Positions 18,648-27,796 of a stretch of 64,000 nucleotides of DNA are shown here, piece by piece; position 1 is the first letter of the stretch; each line of letters begins with the position of its first letter. The DNA comes from Photobacterium jeanii (GTDB lineage Bacteria; Pseudomonadota; Gammaproteobacteria; Enterobacterales; Vibrionaceae). The translations under genes were made by a program, and so were the position numbers. Under the pieces are notes generated by a model. That model did not search any database. It was not told the DNA's origin and worked only from the letters and a program-made list of their open reading frames with translations. Location of the stretch: NCBI RefSeq assembly GCF_001650345.1, contig NZ_LVHF01000012.1, forward strand, positions 1,302,001 to 1,366,000, in the 5' to 3' direction.

Positions 18648-19214
18648 TTATGCAGCGATTGGTGCATCTGCCAGATTAACCGAACAGATCACATCACCGT
18701 CAAAGGTGATCACTTTCAGCGTGTTGTCTTCTAACATGCCGTAACTAGCTTGATGATCACCGCGAGGGATCGTGGTTGAACCTGGATTAAACGCGAAGTA
18801 ATCACCATGCGCTTGGGCCACTGGCAAGTGAGTATGGCCTGAAACAATCACATCCCCTTTACGCAGACGTGGGTGTTTGTCAGCATGGTAAAGGTGACCA
18901 TGCGTTAAGAACAAACGGCGACCATCTGGCAATAAAATCCAGTTGTAATCTGCCATCATAGGGAAGTCCAGCAGCATCTGGTCAACATCGCTGTCGCAAT
19001 TACCGCGCACCGCGACAATCGAGTCAGCGTAAGCGTTCAGTTGATCAGCCACCTCAATTGGCGCATACCCTTCAGGCAAGGCATTACGCGGACCGTGGTT
19101 TAAAACATCACCAAGTAAGATCAGGTGATCAGCACCGCTTTGTTCGAAAGCCGCTAACATGGTGCGGGTGCTTGCTGCGCAACCATGTAAATCAGAAGCG
19201 AAGAATAATTTCAT
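18648..19214 (-). CDS. yfcE: Metallophosphoesterase YfcE
   Basis: 188 residues with all calcineurin-like metal-site motifs: D8-x-H10 (SDLHG), GDVLNHGPRN, RGNCD, LTHGH and GHTH. E. coli YfcE is a Mn-dependent phosphodiesterase active on model substrates; its natural substrate is not settled. In E. coli it also lies near ackA-pta and yfcH, so this neighbourhood is conserved. Confidence 0.92.
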   Translation of the reverse strand: MKLFFASDLHGCAASTRTMLAAFEQSGADHLILLGDVLNHGPRNALPEGYAPIEVADQLNAYADSIVAVRGNCDSDVDQMLLDFPMMADYNWILLPDGRRLFLTHGHLYHADKHPRLRKGDVIVSGHTHLPVAQAHGDYFAFNPGSTTIPRGDHQASYGMLEDNTLKVITFDGDVICSVNLADAPIAA

Positions 19215-19284
19215 GGGGGTAACTTATAGCCGTCTGAAAGTCATCTGAGATGCGATGCATGTTACGCCCATCACCACCAGATTG

Positions 19285-19689
19285 CTAATCTTCGCGCAGC
19301 ATGCCATTGAGAACAATGTTGTTATAACTCACCATCCCCAACACTTTACCGTCTTGGATCACTGGTGCTCGGCTGATCCCAAACCGTTCAAACAAACGGG
19401 CGCAATAGCGCACATCCATATCTGCATTAACAGACAGCGCGGGCTTGGTCATGATTTCATACACATTGGTACGCTGTGGTGAACGATCTTTTGCTAATAC
19501 GTTTTTCGCAATATCGTTCATTAACACAATACCGTATTCATCATCGGCATTACGCTTGTTCACTATCAGGGCTTTGACCTGTTTTTGTTTCGCAATCCCA
19601 ATCGCTTCCGCCACTGTGGTGATCCCTTCAACGATGGCAAAGGTATTCATCATCACATCGCGAACCCGAACAATGGTTTTGTCACTCAT
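19285..19689 (-). CDS. Two-CBS-domain protein
   Basis: 134 residues made of two CBS repeats: VRDVMMNTFAIVEGITTVAE and, in the second half, YEIMTKPALSVNADMDVRYC with SRAPVIQDGKVLGMVSYNNI. CBS pairs bind adenine nucleotides and gate enzymes or transporters. Its ATG overlaps the stop of the PII-like gene by 4 bp, and it is the last gene of a four-gene operon with two DUF1538 membrane proteins, so it likely regulates them. Confidence 0.88.
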   Translation of the reverse strand: MSDKTIVRVRDVMMNTFAIVEGITTVAEAIGIAKQKQVKALIVNKRNADDEYGIVLMNDIAKNVLAKDRSPQRTNVYEIMTKPALSVNADMDVRYCARLFERFGISRAPVIQDGKVLGMVSYNNIVLNGMLRED

Positions 19690-20036
19690 AGCTTATCCTC
19701 TACCACTTTGGTCAACTGCTCTACCTGATGGGCGACTCCAACCGCATCTTCGACATCAATTTGCACCGCAATCCCCTGCCCTGAAGCCGAATCAAACTCG
19801 CCAGCTTGCTCGATGGTTTCTAAGATCTGACGCGCTAAATGTTCTTCCACCAAAAATAAAATCACATCGCGCTGCACTTCGAGTGACAAGCCAAAAAACG
19901 TTTTCTTTTTGCTGATACCTTCACCGCGGGCGTTATTGATCACCGTTGCCCCTGTAGCACCGGCATCCCTTGCGGCATCCAATACGGCATCGGTTTTACT
20001 GTCTTCAACAAACGCGACAATCAATTTAAAGCGCAT
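19686..20036 (-). CDS. PII-like signalling protein
   Basis: 116 residues from the ATG at 20036 (MRFKLIVAFVED), preceded by AAGGAG 8 nt upstream. A longer frame reaching 20090 only reads into the previous gene. The GlnB-like ferredoxin fold is recognisable (TDAVLDAARDAGATGATVIN, then the ARGEG loop). The usual GlnB uridylylation Tyr-51 motif is absent, as in other transporter-linked PII-like proteins. It overlaps the preceding DUF1538 gene by 11 bp and the CBS gene by 4 bp. Confidence 0.85.
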   Translation of the reverse strand: MRFKLIVAFVEDSKTDAVLDAARDAGATGATVINNARGEGISKKKTFFGLSLEVQRDVILFLVEEHLARQILETIEQAGEFDSASGQGIAVQIDVEDAVGVAHQVEQLTKVVEDKL

Positions 20037-20832
20037 CTTGTGAGTCTCCTTTAGAAGCCTGCTGACCTTTCCACACCGATAACTGGGCATATCCCATTAC
20101 CGTTATCATAGGAAACAAGCTGGCAAATGCGATCAAACCAAATCCATCTAGCATTGGGTTTCGTCCCGGTACGGTCGACGCTAACCCCAAACCTAACGCC
20201 GTCACAATGGGCACAGTGACGGTAGAGGTAGTCACGCCCCCAGAGTCATACGCTAACGGCACTATCATCTTGGGCGCAAAATAGGTTTGAACCACCACCA
20301 CCACATAGCCGACCAAGATGTAATAATGGAGCGGGTCTCCCGCGACAATCCGATAGCTACCTAATGCAATCCCCATCGCGACCCCAAGCGCAACCGCAAT
20401 CCGTAAGCCATTAACCTTAATGGTACCGCCCGACACTTGGCTGGCTTTGATCGCCACCGCAATCAAAGACGGTTCTGCAATCGTGGTACTAAAACCAATT
20501 GCCGCAGCGAACAAGTACACCCAATAGTACTCAGTCCAATCAATATGTAATGGGACGGTTTCATCACTATCAAATAAAAAGCTCGGGGCTGTGAGCTGCA
20601 TCGCCATAGATTCGCCAAGAGGAAATAACGCCAGCTCTAAACCCATCAAGAAAAAAGACAACCCGAAAATGACTAACACGAACCCAGCTAACACTTTGCG
20701 CCAATTCGCCACCGGACGACGCAATACCGCAAGCTGAAAGCCAAACATGATAATGACAATAGGCAGCACATCACGAATAGTGCCTACAAAGGTAGAAAGG
20801 AAATGCTGGGCGGTCGAGGCGATGATACTCAT
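20026..20832 (-). CDS. DUF1538 membrane protein (second subunit, UmpB-like)
   Basis: 268 residues with about seven membrane segments. It is paralogous to the next upstream gene; both carry [11 protein letters not shown], then [27 protein letters not shown] and a C-terminal MGYA. From memory, a DUF1538 pair named UmpAB has been described as a two-component Na+(K+)/H+ antiporter in Halomonas; I could not verify this. The neighbouring PII-like and CBS genes suggest nucleotide-controlled ion transport. Confidence 0.85.
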   Translation of the reverse strand: MSIIASTAQHFLSTFVGTIRDVLPIVIIMFGFQLAVLRRPVANWRKVLAGFVLVIFGLSFFLMGLELALFPLGESMAMQLTAPSFLFDSDETVPLHIDWTEYYWVYLFAAAIGFSTTIAEPSLIAVAIKASQVSGGTIKVNGLRIAVALGVAMGIALGSYRIVAGDPLHYYILVGYVVVVVQTYFAPKMIVPLAYDSGGVTTSTVTVPIVTALGLGLASTVPGRNPMLDGFGLIAFASLFPMITVMGYAQLSVWKGQQASKGDSQDAL

Positions 20833-20845
20833 ATCAACACTCTTC

Positions 20846-21592
20846 TTAGGCTATCCATAAGCCATATCCCATCACAAAAATCATCGGGGTGAGAGAGGCA
20901 AAAGCGATCAAACCAAAGCCATCTACCATCGGGTTTCGCCCTTTAATCGAAGACGCTAGCCCCACCCCTAGTGCTGTCACCAACGGGACAGTAATGGTTG
21001 AAGTTGTCACGCCGCCTGAGTCGTACGCGATCCCGATAATGCTTGGCGGTGCAAACCATGTCATTAACATCACTAAGGAGTAGCCACCAATGATCATGCG
21101 GTGAATCGGCCAGCCTTTAATGATCCGTAACACCCCAAGTACAATCGCAACGCCCACTGAAAGTGCAACCGTGATCCGTAGCCCTTGGGCATAATCCGCC
21201 ATCGCATCTTGATTGGCGACTATCATGCCTCCCTCTGCCGCCACTTCTGCTGCTTCCGCAGCCACTGCGGTTAAAGCCGGCTCTGCGATTGTGGTGCCAA
21301 ACCCTAAACAAAAAGCAAAAGTAAGCAGCCAAGCGACACTCCCTTTTCGGGCAAATGCCTGCGCCATCGACTCTCCTATGGGAAACAACCCCATGTCTAA
21401 ACCAATGACAAACAAGGTTAGCCCTAACACCACCAGCAACAAACCAAAGCCGATACTTCCGAGTTGTGGCAAAGGCTGTTGCAGTACTACCAGCTGAAAA
21501 AAACCGATCACCACAATAATGGGTAATAAATCGCGCAAGCTAGCCAACATGGCTTGTAAAAATGCGGTGAATCCTTTCATCAACACTCTCAA
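20846..21592 (-). CDS. DUF1538 membrane protein (first subunit, UmpA-like)
   Basis: 248 residues, first gene of the operon, 13 bp before its paralogue. It has the same signatures ([40 protein letters not shown]) plus an extra hydrophilic loop with [20 protein letters not shown] in the middle. The conserved Asp in YDSGG and in VDGFG are candidate ion-coordinating residues (inference). The two subunits presumably form a heteromeric transporter. Confidence 0.85.
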   Translation of the reverse strand: MRVLMKGFTAFLQAMLASLRDLLPIIVVIGFFQLVVLQQPLPQLGSIGFGLLLVVLGLTLFVIGLDMGLFPIGESMAQAFARKGSVAWLLTFAFCLGFGTTIAEPALTAVAAEAAEVAAEGGMIVANQDAMADYAQGLRITVALSVGVAIVLGVLRIIKGWPIHRMIIGGYSLVMLMTWFAPPSIIGIAYDSGGVTTSTITVPLVTALGVGLASSIKGRNPMVDGFGLIAFASLTPMIFVMGYGLWIA

Positions 21593-21929
21593 CTAGGTAC
21601 TTCTTACTCTAGTGATAGTCCTGCGTATAAGCGGTAACAAATCCTGTCCCTCACAGCGAGAAGTAGGGCACAGATATAGCACCGCAATAGGATTAGCCCT
21701 TGCGAGCAGCCTCTTTTTCCGCGACGCTGTAAGAGCTAATGCTTCACTCTCTCCCCCTCCTCAAAACGTTCACCTTGAAAACGCTCATCACTACAAATTC
21801 CGTTATACTTATAGCAACTTAAGGCTATGCTGGTATTTTGTATTCACCGTGTTTCATTCTATCGGTCAGTGATCGATATCATGAGGTAGTCGGTATAATT
21901 TTCGTGACAGGCGTATAAGGAGTTACCGA
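21593..21929. other. Intergenic region between DUF1538 operon and yfcH
   Basis: 337 bp with divergent promoters. A good -10 (TATAAT at about 21893) precedes yfcH. A purine/pyrimidine-rich stretch CTCTCCCCCTCCTC occurs near 21750. No gene seen. Confidence 0.4.
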
Positions 21930-22829
21930 ATGAACATATTAGTGACAGGTGGAACAGGATTTATCGGTAAAGCGCTCCTACCCCATTTCAACCACGATCA
22001 AGTTACTGTCTTGAGCCGAGATACCACTCGCGCCTACCGCACCCTCGGTCATCACATCAAAGTGATTAATCAGCTAAGCGATTTAGATAACCTTGACCAT
22101 TTTGATGTAGTGATCAACCTCGCGGGCGAACCCATTGTCAATAAGCGTTGGAGTACCAAGCAAAAGAAGATCATCTGCGATAGCCGTTGGCAAATCACCC
22201 AAGAATTGGTGAATAAAATTAACGCTGGTAGCAATCCTCCGCACACTTTTATCAGTGGTTCGGCCGTCGGAATTTATGGCGATCAACAACAAGATGCGTT
22301 CGATGAATCGTTAGCCGTAAGCTCCAGCGATTTTGCTCACCATGTTTGTAAAAAGTGGGAAGATATTGCGTTAAAAGCCCAATCTGATCACACCCGCGTT
22401 TGCTTATTACGTACAGGGATCGTGCTTGCGAAACATGGCGGTGCACTGGCAAAAATGTTGCCGGCTTATCAGCTCGGGCTAGGCGGGCCAATTGGTAAAG
22501 GGCAACAGTATTTTCCGTGGATCCACCTGCAAGACATGGTCAAAGGGATCTTATTTTTAATCAAGCACCCTTCTGCACAAGGCGCGTTCAACTTCACGGC
22601 ACCGACCCCAGTAACCAATAAAGAATTCAGCCAAACACTGGCGAAAGTACTTCGTCGCCCCCACCTTCTTAGCACCCCTGAATGGGCGATAAAGATTGCA
22701 TTGGGTGAGTCATCGTGCTTGCTATTAGATAGCCAACGCGCCTTACCCAACAAACTTGAAGCCGAAGGGTTTAATTTCTGCTTTCCCGAACTGGAGCACG
22801 CCTTAAAAGAAACCCTACATAATCTTTAG
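21930..22829 (+). CDS. yfcH: TIGR01777 family NAD(P)-binding epimerase-like protein YfcH
   Basis: 299 residues. Rossmann motif VTGGTGFIGKAL at the N-terminus, then the family marks VINLAGEPIVNKRWS, SGSAVGIYGD and a C-terminal DUF1731 region (FNFTAPTPVTNKEFSQ). It is an atypical short-chain dehydrogenase/epimerase; the substrate is unknown, including for E. coli YfcH. AAGGAG precedes the ATG. Confidence 0.9.
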   Translation: MNILVTGGTGFIGKALLPHFNHDQVTVLSRDTTRAYRTLGHHIKVINQLSDLDNLDHFDVVINLAGEPIVNKRWSTKQKKIICDSRWQITQELVNKINAGSNPPHTFISGSAVGIYGDQQQDAFDESLAVSSSDFAHHVCKKWEDIALKAQSDHTRVCLLRTGIVLAKHGGALAKMLPAYQLGLGGPIGKGQQYFPWIHLQDMVKGILFLIKHPSAQGAFNFTAPTPVTNKEFSQTLAKVLRRPHLLSTPEWAIKIALGESSCLLLDSQRALPNKLEAEGFNFCFPELEHALKETLHNL

Positions 22830-22903
22830 TCTCTTTTATTTAAGCTTGTTACAACTGACCTCATCGCACTCACTGCCAAGTGCCAAAAGTACTAGTGCAC
22901 TAA

Positions 22904-22957
22904 CTAAAAAATCACCCTCATCAACACACTAAATCATAGCGATTGACGAGGATGATT
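22904..22957 (-). terminator. Terminator of the ybbA-ybbP operon, also facing yfcH
   Basis: Long inverted repeat: 18-nt arms AAAAATCATCCTCGTCAA and TTGATGAGGGTGATTTTT as read on the minus strand, paired throughout with two G-U wobbles. On the plus strand the same positions are mismatches, so the minus-strand RNA is the stronger terminator. Confidence 0.7.
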
Positions 22958-22999
22958 TTTATCTGTGAAACGAAACCGTAACCAACTGCTGGCGGTCAA

Positions 23000-25462
23000 T
23001 CAGGCCATATTTTGTAGTGGCTTAAGTAGCTTCGGCATCATGGTTTGTACCAACGCCAAAACCAGTAACATGGCAACCGCAGGTAGACCTAGCCACAGCA
23101 AAGGATGCCATTGTGGCGTCAGTTCAAACCCAAAGCTCACCAGCAATGCCACCACACCTTCTGCGCCAAAGGTTGCCATCACACCCGCAATCATTGCCAT
23201 CAATCCGTATTCCCACCACACTGTAGCGCTGATCCGTTGACGACTCGCCCCCAGCGTTCGATACAAGGTGATTTCTTGTTGGCGCTGCGATAAGCCAAGT
23301 CTGAGTAAGGTGAATACCAGCAAGAGTCCACTCACTACACCAAGTGCCGCCAGAACTGATAACGACAGAGATATTTGCTGCAACAAGACTTGAATACGCG
23401 AAGCCATAGTACGGAGATCTAACAAGCTTACGGTCGGGTAATCCCGCCCCAGTCCATTCAGCAATTCACTTTGCTCTGCCCCTATTCGGAAACTCACCAA
23501 ATAGGTTGCGGGTAAATCGACCATCACATCGGGTGAGAATATGAAGTAAAAATTTGGCCGCATATTACGCCATTCCACTTCACGAATGCTGGTGACTTTG
23601 GCTTCAAACGGCAAACTGTTCACGTTAAAGGTCAGCATATCGCCCATAGCGATCCCTAATCGTTTCGCAATCCCTTGCTCGACCGATACCGAGCCCACGC
23701 CACCCCACTCTCCTTGTGACAAGGTGTTGTGCAGGGGTAATTGTTCACGCCAAGTAAAGTTCAGCTCACGACGTAAGGCTTCATCTGGTTCACTGCCTTG
23801 CTCTTGGGCTTGCTCTAAATATGACGTGCCATTCGAGGCCACCAAACGACCACGGATAACGGGATACAACGATGAGTGATCAATGTCTTTAGCATCTAAT
23901 GCTTGGGTATAAGCATCGCGCTCAGCATCGCTGATATTAAGCGCAAATACATTCGGCGCATCCGATGGCAAAGTTTGCTGCCAATCTTGCAGTAAATCAG
24001 TTCGCAACAGCCAGATAATGGCAAGCAACATTAATGAAGCAGTGAGTGCCGCTAATTGTGCCCCCGTGACTAACGGGCTGCGACCAATACGGCTCAGAGC
24101 AAGTTGTAATGCTGCTCCCCAAGATTTACGGCGCAATAAACTCACCAGCAAAACACCAAGTGCAGCTAATACTGCCAGTAAAGTGATAAGCCCAGCTAAG
24201 GTGATCCACATTAAGCTATTACCACCGACCCACAGCAATAAAGCTGAAACAGGTAATAGCAATAAGGCAAAGCGCCATGAGCTAACTTGATGATCAGCTT
24301 GAGATTGCATCACTGCCACTGCTGACGTATTCACCAAACGTACCAAGGAAATACCAACACCGGGGATCGCCACTAACAACGCGACCAGTAAGCTGGTGAT
24401 ATAAGGCGTAACACCAATAGAAGGTAGCTGAGCCGGTAACATATCACCGAGCGGCAAGCGCAGTAGCCACTCCAATAAACTCCCTAACAACACACCACTA
24501 ATTGCAGCAATCACAAATAACAAGCTCAGCTGACCAAGCAACCAACGCCATAGCCAACGCTTCTGGGCGCCAAGGCTTTTCATCATCGCCACTGTTGAGC
24601 GACGGCTGGACGTATAATGCTGACAAGTTAGCGCCAAAGTGGCACTAGCCATCAGGATCACCAGAATCAGCGTTAGCGATAAGTACTGCCTAGCCCGATC
24701 AATCACATCTCCCGTTCGCCCCTGAGTCGATTCACTCAACCAGCGCTGTCCCGGCACTAATTCAATTTGGGATTGCAATTGCTCTAGCGCGTTATCAGCG
24801 CCCATGAAGTACGCGCGATAGCTCACACGCCCACCAAGCTGCACCGCCCCTGTGCGTTCAACATCATCAGCGTGAATAAGCACCGCGGGCATTTGGTTGA
24901 ATGGGTTAAACGAAAGCTCTGGGTCTTGCGCAATCACACCTGAAACATTCAGCTCCGCATCCCCAATCATCACAGCATCACCGATTTTCACGTCTAATAA
25001 TGAAAACAGGCGTTCAGCCAACCATAGCTCCCCCGGCTTCACATGAGCGGCAAGGGTATTCTTCCCTTTGAGCGCCAAACTACCGCGTAATGGGAAATCA
25101 CTGGCAACGGCCTTTACGCTGACTAACTGCATATTGCTATCGCTAAACGCCATCGTGCCAAAGCGCACTTGCTGCGACACCGTTAGGCCTTGCGTTTTTG
25201 CAGTAGTTAGAACGTCTGAGCTGATCGGATTGCCCGATCGCAATACCAAATCAGCGGTGAGCACAGATCGTCCCTGATCCGTCATGATCTTCTCAACCCG
25301 CATCACTAAAGCAGAAAGCGCAAACACACAGGCGATAATCAAAGTTAACGCCACAGCTACAGGCCACAACTGCCCTTGCCATAACTCGCGCAAGCTCCAC
25401 CGCAATAACATATGAGGAGAGCGCTTAGCAGGTACCACCGACATTTCACTTAGTTCACTCAT
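23000..25462 (-). CDS. FtsX-type ABC exporter permease (YbbP-like)
   Basis: 820 residues with about ten membrane segments: an N-terminal segment (about 36-52), a large periplasmic MacB-type domain, a first transmembrane bundle near 260-440, a second periplasmic domain, and a C-terminal FtsX triad near 700-810. It overlaps the ATPase gene by 4 bp. E. coli YbbAP with TesA forms a conserved locus thought to extract or process lipidic substrates; the role here is inferred from that. Confidence 0.88.
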   Translation of the reverse strand: MSELSEMSVVPAKRSPHMLLRWSLRELWQGQLWPVAVALTLIIACVFALSALVMRVEKIMTDQGRSVLTADLVLRSGNPISSDVLTTAKTQGLTVSQQVRFGTMAFSDSNMQLVSVKAVASDFPLRGSLALKGKNTLAAHVKPGELWLAERLFSLLDVKIGDAVMIGDAELNVSGVIAQDPELSFNPFNQMPAVLIHADDVERTGAVQLGGRVSYRAYFMGADNALEQLQSQIELVPGQRWLSESTQGRTGDVIDRARQYLSLTLILVILMASATLALTCQHYTSSRRSTVAMMKSLGAQKRWLWRWLLGQLSLLFVIAAISGVLLGSLLEWLLRLPLGDMLPAQLPSIGVTPYITSLLVALLVAIPGVGISLVRLVNTSAVAVMQSQADHQVSSWRFALLLLPVSALLLWVGGNSLMWITLAGLITLLAVLAALGVLLVSLLRRKSWGAALQLALSRIGRSPLVTGAQLAALTASLMLLAIIWLLRTDLLQDWQQTLPSDAPNVFALNISDAERDAYTQALDAKDIDHSSLYPVIRGRLVASNGTSYLEQAQEQGSEPDEALRRELNFTWREQLPLHNTLSQGEWGGVGSVSVEQGIAKRLGIAMGDMLTFNVNSLPFEAKVTSIREVEWRNMRPNFYFIFSPDVMVDLPATYLVSFRIGAEQSELLNGLGRDYPTVSLLDLRTMASRIQVLLQQISLSLSVLAALGVVSGLLLVFTLLRLGLSQRQQEITLYRTLGASRQRISATVWWEYGLMAMIAGVMATFGAEGVVALLVSFGFELTPQWHPLLWLGLPAVAMLLVLALVQTMMPKLLKPLQNMA

Positions 25463-26133
25463 GCTGCTGCCACCATTCCAGCTTCAATGCGTAAAACACG
25501 ATCGCAACGCTCAGCTAACTGAGGATCGTGCGTTACCAAGACTAATGTCGTGCCGTGGTCGCGATTAAGCGCAAAAAGCAGATCAATCACGTTACTCGCG
25601 GTGTGCTGATCCAAATTACCGGTTGGCTCATCAGCAAATAAGATTTTAGGTTTACTCATGAAGGCACGTGCTAAAGCCACACGCTGCTGTTCACCACCAG
25701 ATAATTGAGTAGGCAAATGCGTTTCCCGCCCAGCCAGCCCAACCTGCGCCAGTAACTCAGTCGCACGTACGACATCAGTTGGCTCGCCACGAATCAAGCA
25801 AGGCAACATGACATTTTCAAGTGCGGTTAACGATGGAATAAGTAAGAAACTTTGGAAAACAAAACCGATGGCTTCACTGCGCAATGCTGCGCGTGCTTCA
25901 TCGTCTAATTGAGTTAGCGACTGACCTAATAATTCGATTTTTCCTGATGATGGGGTATCTAAACCAGCAAGCAAGGTCATCAAAGTGGATTTGCCGGCTC
26001 CCGACACTCCAACTAAAGCAATGCTTTCTCCTTGCTCGACCTCTAGCGAAACATCCTGCAAAATAGCAATAGACGCCGATGCCGTCGCCACATGCTTAGA
26101 TACGGATACAGCTTTAATCACGGATGTAGACAT
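25459..26133 (-). CDS. ybbA: ABC exporter ATP-binding protein YbbA
   Basis: 224 residues of the LolD/MacB ATPase type: Walker [11 protein letters not shown]-loop [19 protein letters not shown], signature [14 protein letters not shown], Walker [20 protein letters not shown] lies 8 nt before the ATG. Its start codon shares CATG (26131-26134) with the divergent tesA start, so each promoter must lie inside the other gene. Partner of the YbbP-like permease. Confidence 0.93.
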   Translation of the reverse strand: MSTSVIKAVSVSKHVATASASIAILQDVSLEVEQGESIALVGVSGAGKSTLMTLLAGLDTPSSGKIELLGQSLTQLDDEARAALRSEAIGFVFQSFLLIPSLTALENVMLPCLIRGEPTDVVRATELLAQVGLAGRETHLPTQLSGGEQQRVALARAFMSKPKILFADEPTGNLDQHTASNVIDLLFALNRDHGTTLVLVTHDPQLAERCDRVLRIEAGMVAAA

Positions 26134-26752
26134 GAAACGATTCCTTTCTATTTTAGTTTTTGTGCTTGCCCTGCCACTGGTTCCACTAAGTGGCTACTGT
26201 GGCACCTTATTAGTTCTCGGTGACAGCCTGAGTGCAGGCTACAACATGCGTGCCGAGCAAAGTTGGCCCATACTGCTAGAGCCTATCCTGCGCCAGCAAG
26301 GCCATGACCTTGATGTTGTTAACGCCAGCATTTCTGGCGATACAACAGGAAACGGTTTAGCCAGACTACCGAAATTATTGCAGCAACATCAACCTGATTA
26401 CGTGCTTATTGAGTTAGGTGCCAATGACGGATTACGTGGTTTCCCACCTAAAACCATACGACAAAATCTCGCCACCATGATTGAAGATATTCAAGCGAAC
26501 AACGCTCAAGCTATGCTGATGCAAATTCGCGTACCACCTAATTATGGTAAACGTTACAGCCAATTGTTTAGCGCACTTTATCCGCAACTGAGTAAAGAGT
26601 ATGACTCCCCTTTACTGCCTTTCTTTCTTGAAGAGGTCATTTTGAAGCAAGAGTGGATGATGAATGATGGCTTGCACCCAAAAGCCGAAGCCCAACCTTG
26701 GATAGCCGAGTTCATGGCTGAAGAGATAGGTAAGGTGTTGGAAGATAAGTAA
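26132..26752 (+). CDS. tesA: Multifunctional lysophospholipase/thioesterase TesA
   Basis: About 206 residues from ATG 26132, just before a signal peptide (RFLSILVFVLALPLVPLSGY). The same frame is open upstream inside ybbA but that part is shadow. SGNH/GDSL motifs are complete: LVLGDSLSAGYN (block I), ISGDTTGNG (II), ELGANDGLRG (III) and DGLHPKAEAQPW (V, catalytic Asp-His). Periplasmic hydrolase of acyl thioesters and lysophospholipids. Divergent from ybbA as in E. coli. Confidence 0.94.
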   Translation: MKRFLSILVFVLALPLVPLSGYCGTLLVLGDSLSAGYNMRAEQSWPILLEPILRQQGHDLDVVNASISGDTTGNGLARLPKLLQQHQPDYVLIELGANDGLRGFPPKTIRQNLATMIEDIQANNAQAMLMQIRVPPNYGKRYSQLFSALYPQLSKEYDSPLLPFFLEEVILKQEWMMNDGLHPKAEAQPWIAEFMAEEIGKVLEDK

Positions 26753-26782
26753 GGCGTTGTAATAGCTAGAGGATTAAAATGA

Positions 26783-26811
26783 AAAGGGCTAGCAGATGCT
26801 AGCCCTTGACG
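26783..26811 (-). terminator. Terminator of the unknown lipoprotein gene
   Basis: Near-perfect stem AAGGGCTAGCA / TGCTAGCCCTT with a 2-nt centre; on the minus strand it is followed by TTTTCATTTT. It lies between convergent tesA and the lipoprotein gene. Confidence 0.85.
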
Positions 26812-26812
26812 G

Positions 26813-27490
26813 TTATTTGGCCACTAATGGATCAAGTGGTTGAATTAACTTGCCATCTTTACTGTACATCGCACGATTCAAGTACAGTTTTCCATTGTCA
26901 CGGTACATAGTTAACAAGTAATGTTCGCCAGTAACATGCTCGCCGTCGAACTTATAGAAGGTTCCTGAAACGTGAGTTAGAGGAAATATATACTTACCTG
27001 AACGAATAATCCCTCCTTCAATTTCTAATTCATTACTTCCATCAACGAATTTGGTTCCTGACTCCCAAACAGTTTCAAGTTTACGAAGCTCAAAGTTCAT
27101 CGCGTCATCAGGTACATTAATCAATAAGCTACCTTTGCGGTTTTCGCTTTCAATTGTCACAGGGTGAATAACATCAGGATCAAGGTTAATTCCTTTCTCC
27201 TCATCAACAGTAACTTTGTTATTAAAGCCCTTTTTAGATAATTCCAAATTATCCCCAAAAGGTATCAAAGTCTGATAAAACTCATTGCCGTTAATGTGGG
27301 TTAAAACACCAAAATCATACCCTTTTAATAAAGCACTATTTTGAGTCAAATTTTTTGCTTGTTCGTAATGAACATTTACATATAAGGCGCTCTTTTCAAC
27401 TTTAGGATCTGGCTTAGTATCATCTGAACTATTACCACAACCAACCAAACCAACTGCAACAAACAATGACAACAAAATTGACTTTTTCAT
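26813..27490 (-). CDS. Hypothetical lipoprotein
   Basis: 225 residues from the ATG at 27490, chosen because it opens a clean lipoprotein signal (MKKSILLSLFVAVGLVGCGN, lipobox LVGC). The mature part has no domain I recognise: it looks all-beta, with alternating polar/hydrophobic stretches, a central EIEGGIIRSGKYIFPLTHVS, and few cysteines. It is more AT-rich than its neighbours, as is the 300-bp region upstream, which may mean recent acquisition. Function unknown. Confidence 0.75.
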   Translation of the reverse strand: MKKSILLSLFVAVGLVGCGNSSDDTKPDPKVEKSALYVNVHYEQAKNLTQNSALLKGYDFGVLTHINGNEFYQTLIPFGDNLELSKKGFNNKVTVDEEKGINLDPDVIHPVTIESENRKGSLLINVPDDAMNFELRKLETVWESGTKFVDGSNELEIEGGIIRSGKYIFPLTHVSGTFYKFDGEHVTGEHYLLTMYRDNGKLYLNRAMYSKDGKLIQPLDPLVAK

Positions 27491-27796
27491 AAGCTTTAGC
27501 TCTACGTTGAATGATGACCATATGATATGAATTAATTTCACATTAAACAATCAAACTTTTAATTCAACATTAAATATGCAACATATGTCTTATAATCCTC
27601 ATAATCAAGGACAGATATTTTATGTAAATCCTTTACATATCACCTATAGCGATACTTTCACCTAACCAAATTCACCTCAGTACAGAGCACCCTAGCTTAA
27701 TCACTAAAAAGTCTTTTCTCTTGTTATCTAGGCACTAGCCTTTTATCTTCTTTTGCTTGATCCTTAAAACAATTCATATAAATACGCAGGACGCTA
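27491..27796. other. AT-rich intergenic region
   Basis: 306 bp between the divergent lipoprotein and SDR genes. Clearly more AT-rich than flanking coding DNA; no gene, no clear operator. The RBS of the SDR gene (GCAGGACG) is at the right edge. Confidence 0.4.

Noticed and set aside
20037-20090. N-terminal extension of the PII-like protein
   Set aside because: It overlaps the DUF1538 gene; the ATG at 20036 has a strong RBS and gives the normal PII start.
25985-26131. N-terminal extension of TesA
   Set aside because: The frame is open inside ybbA, but the signal peptide starts at 26132 and the upstream residues show no coding character.
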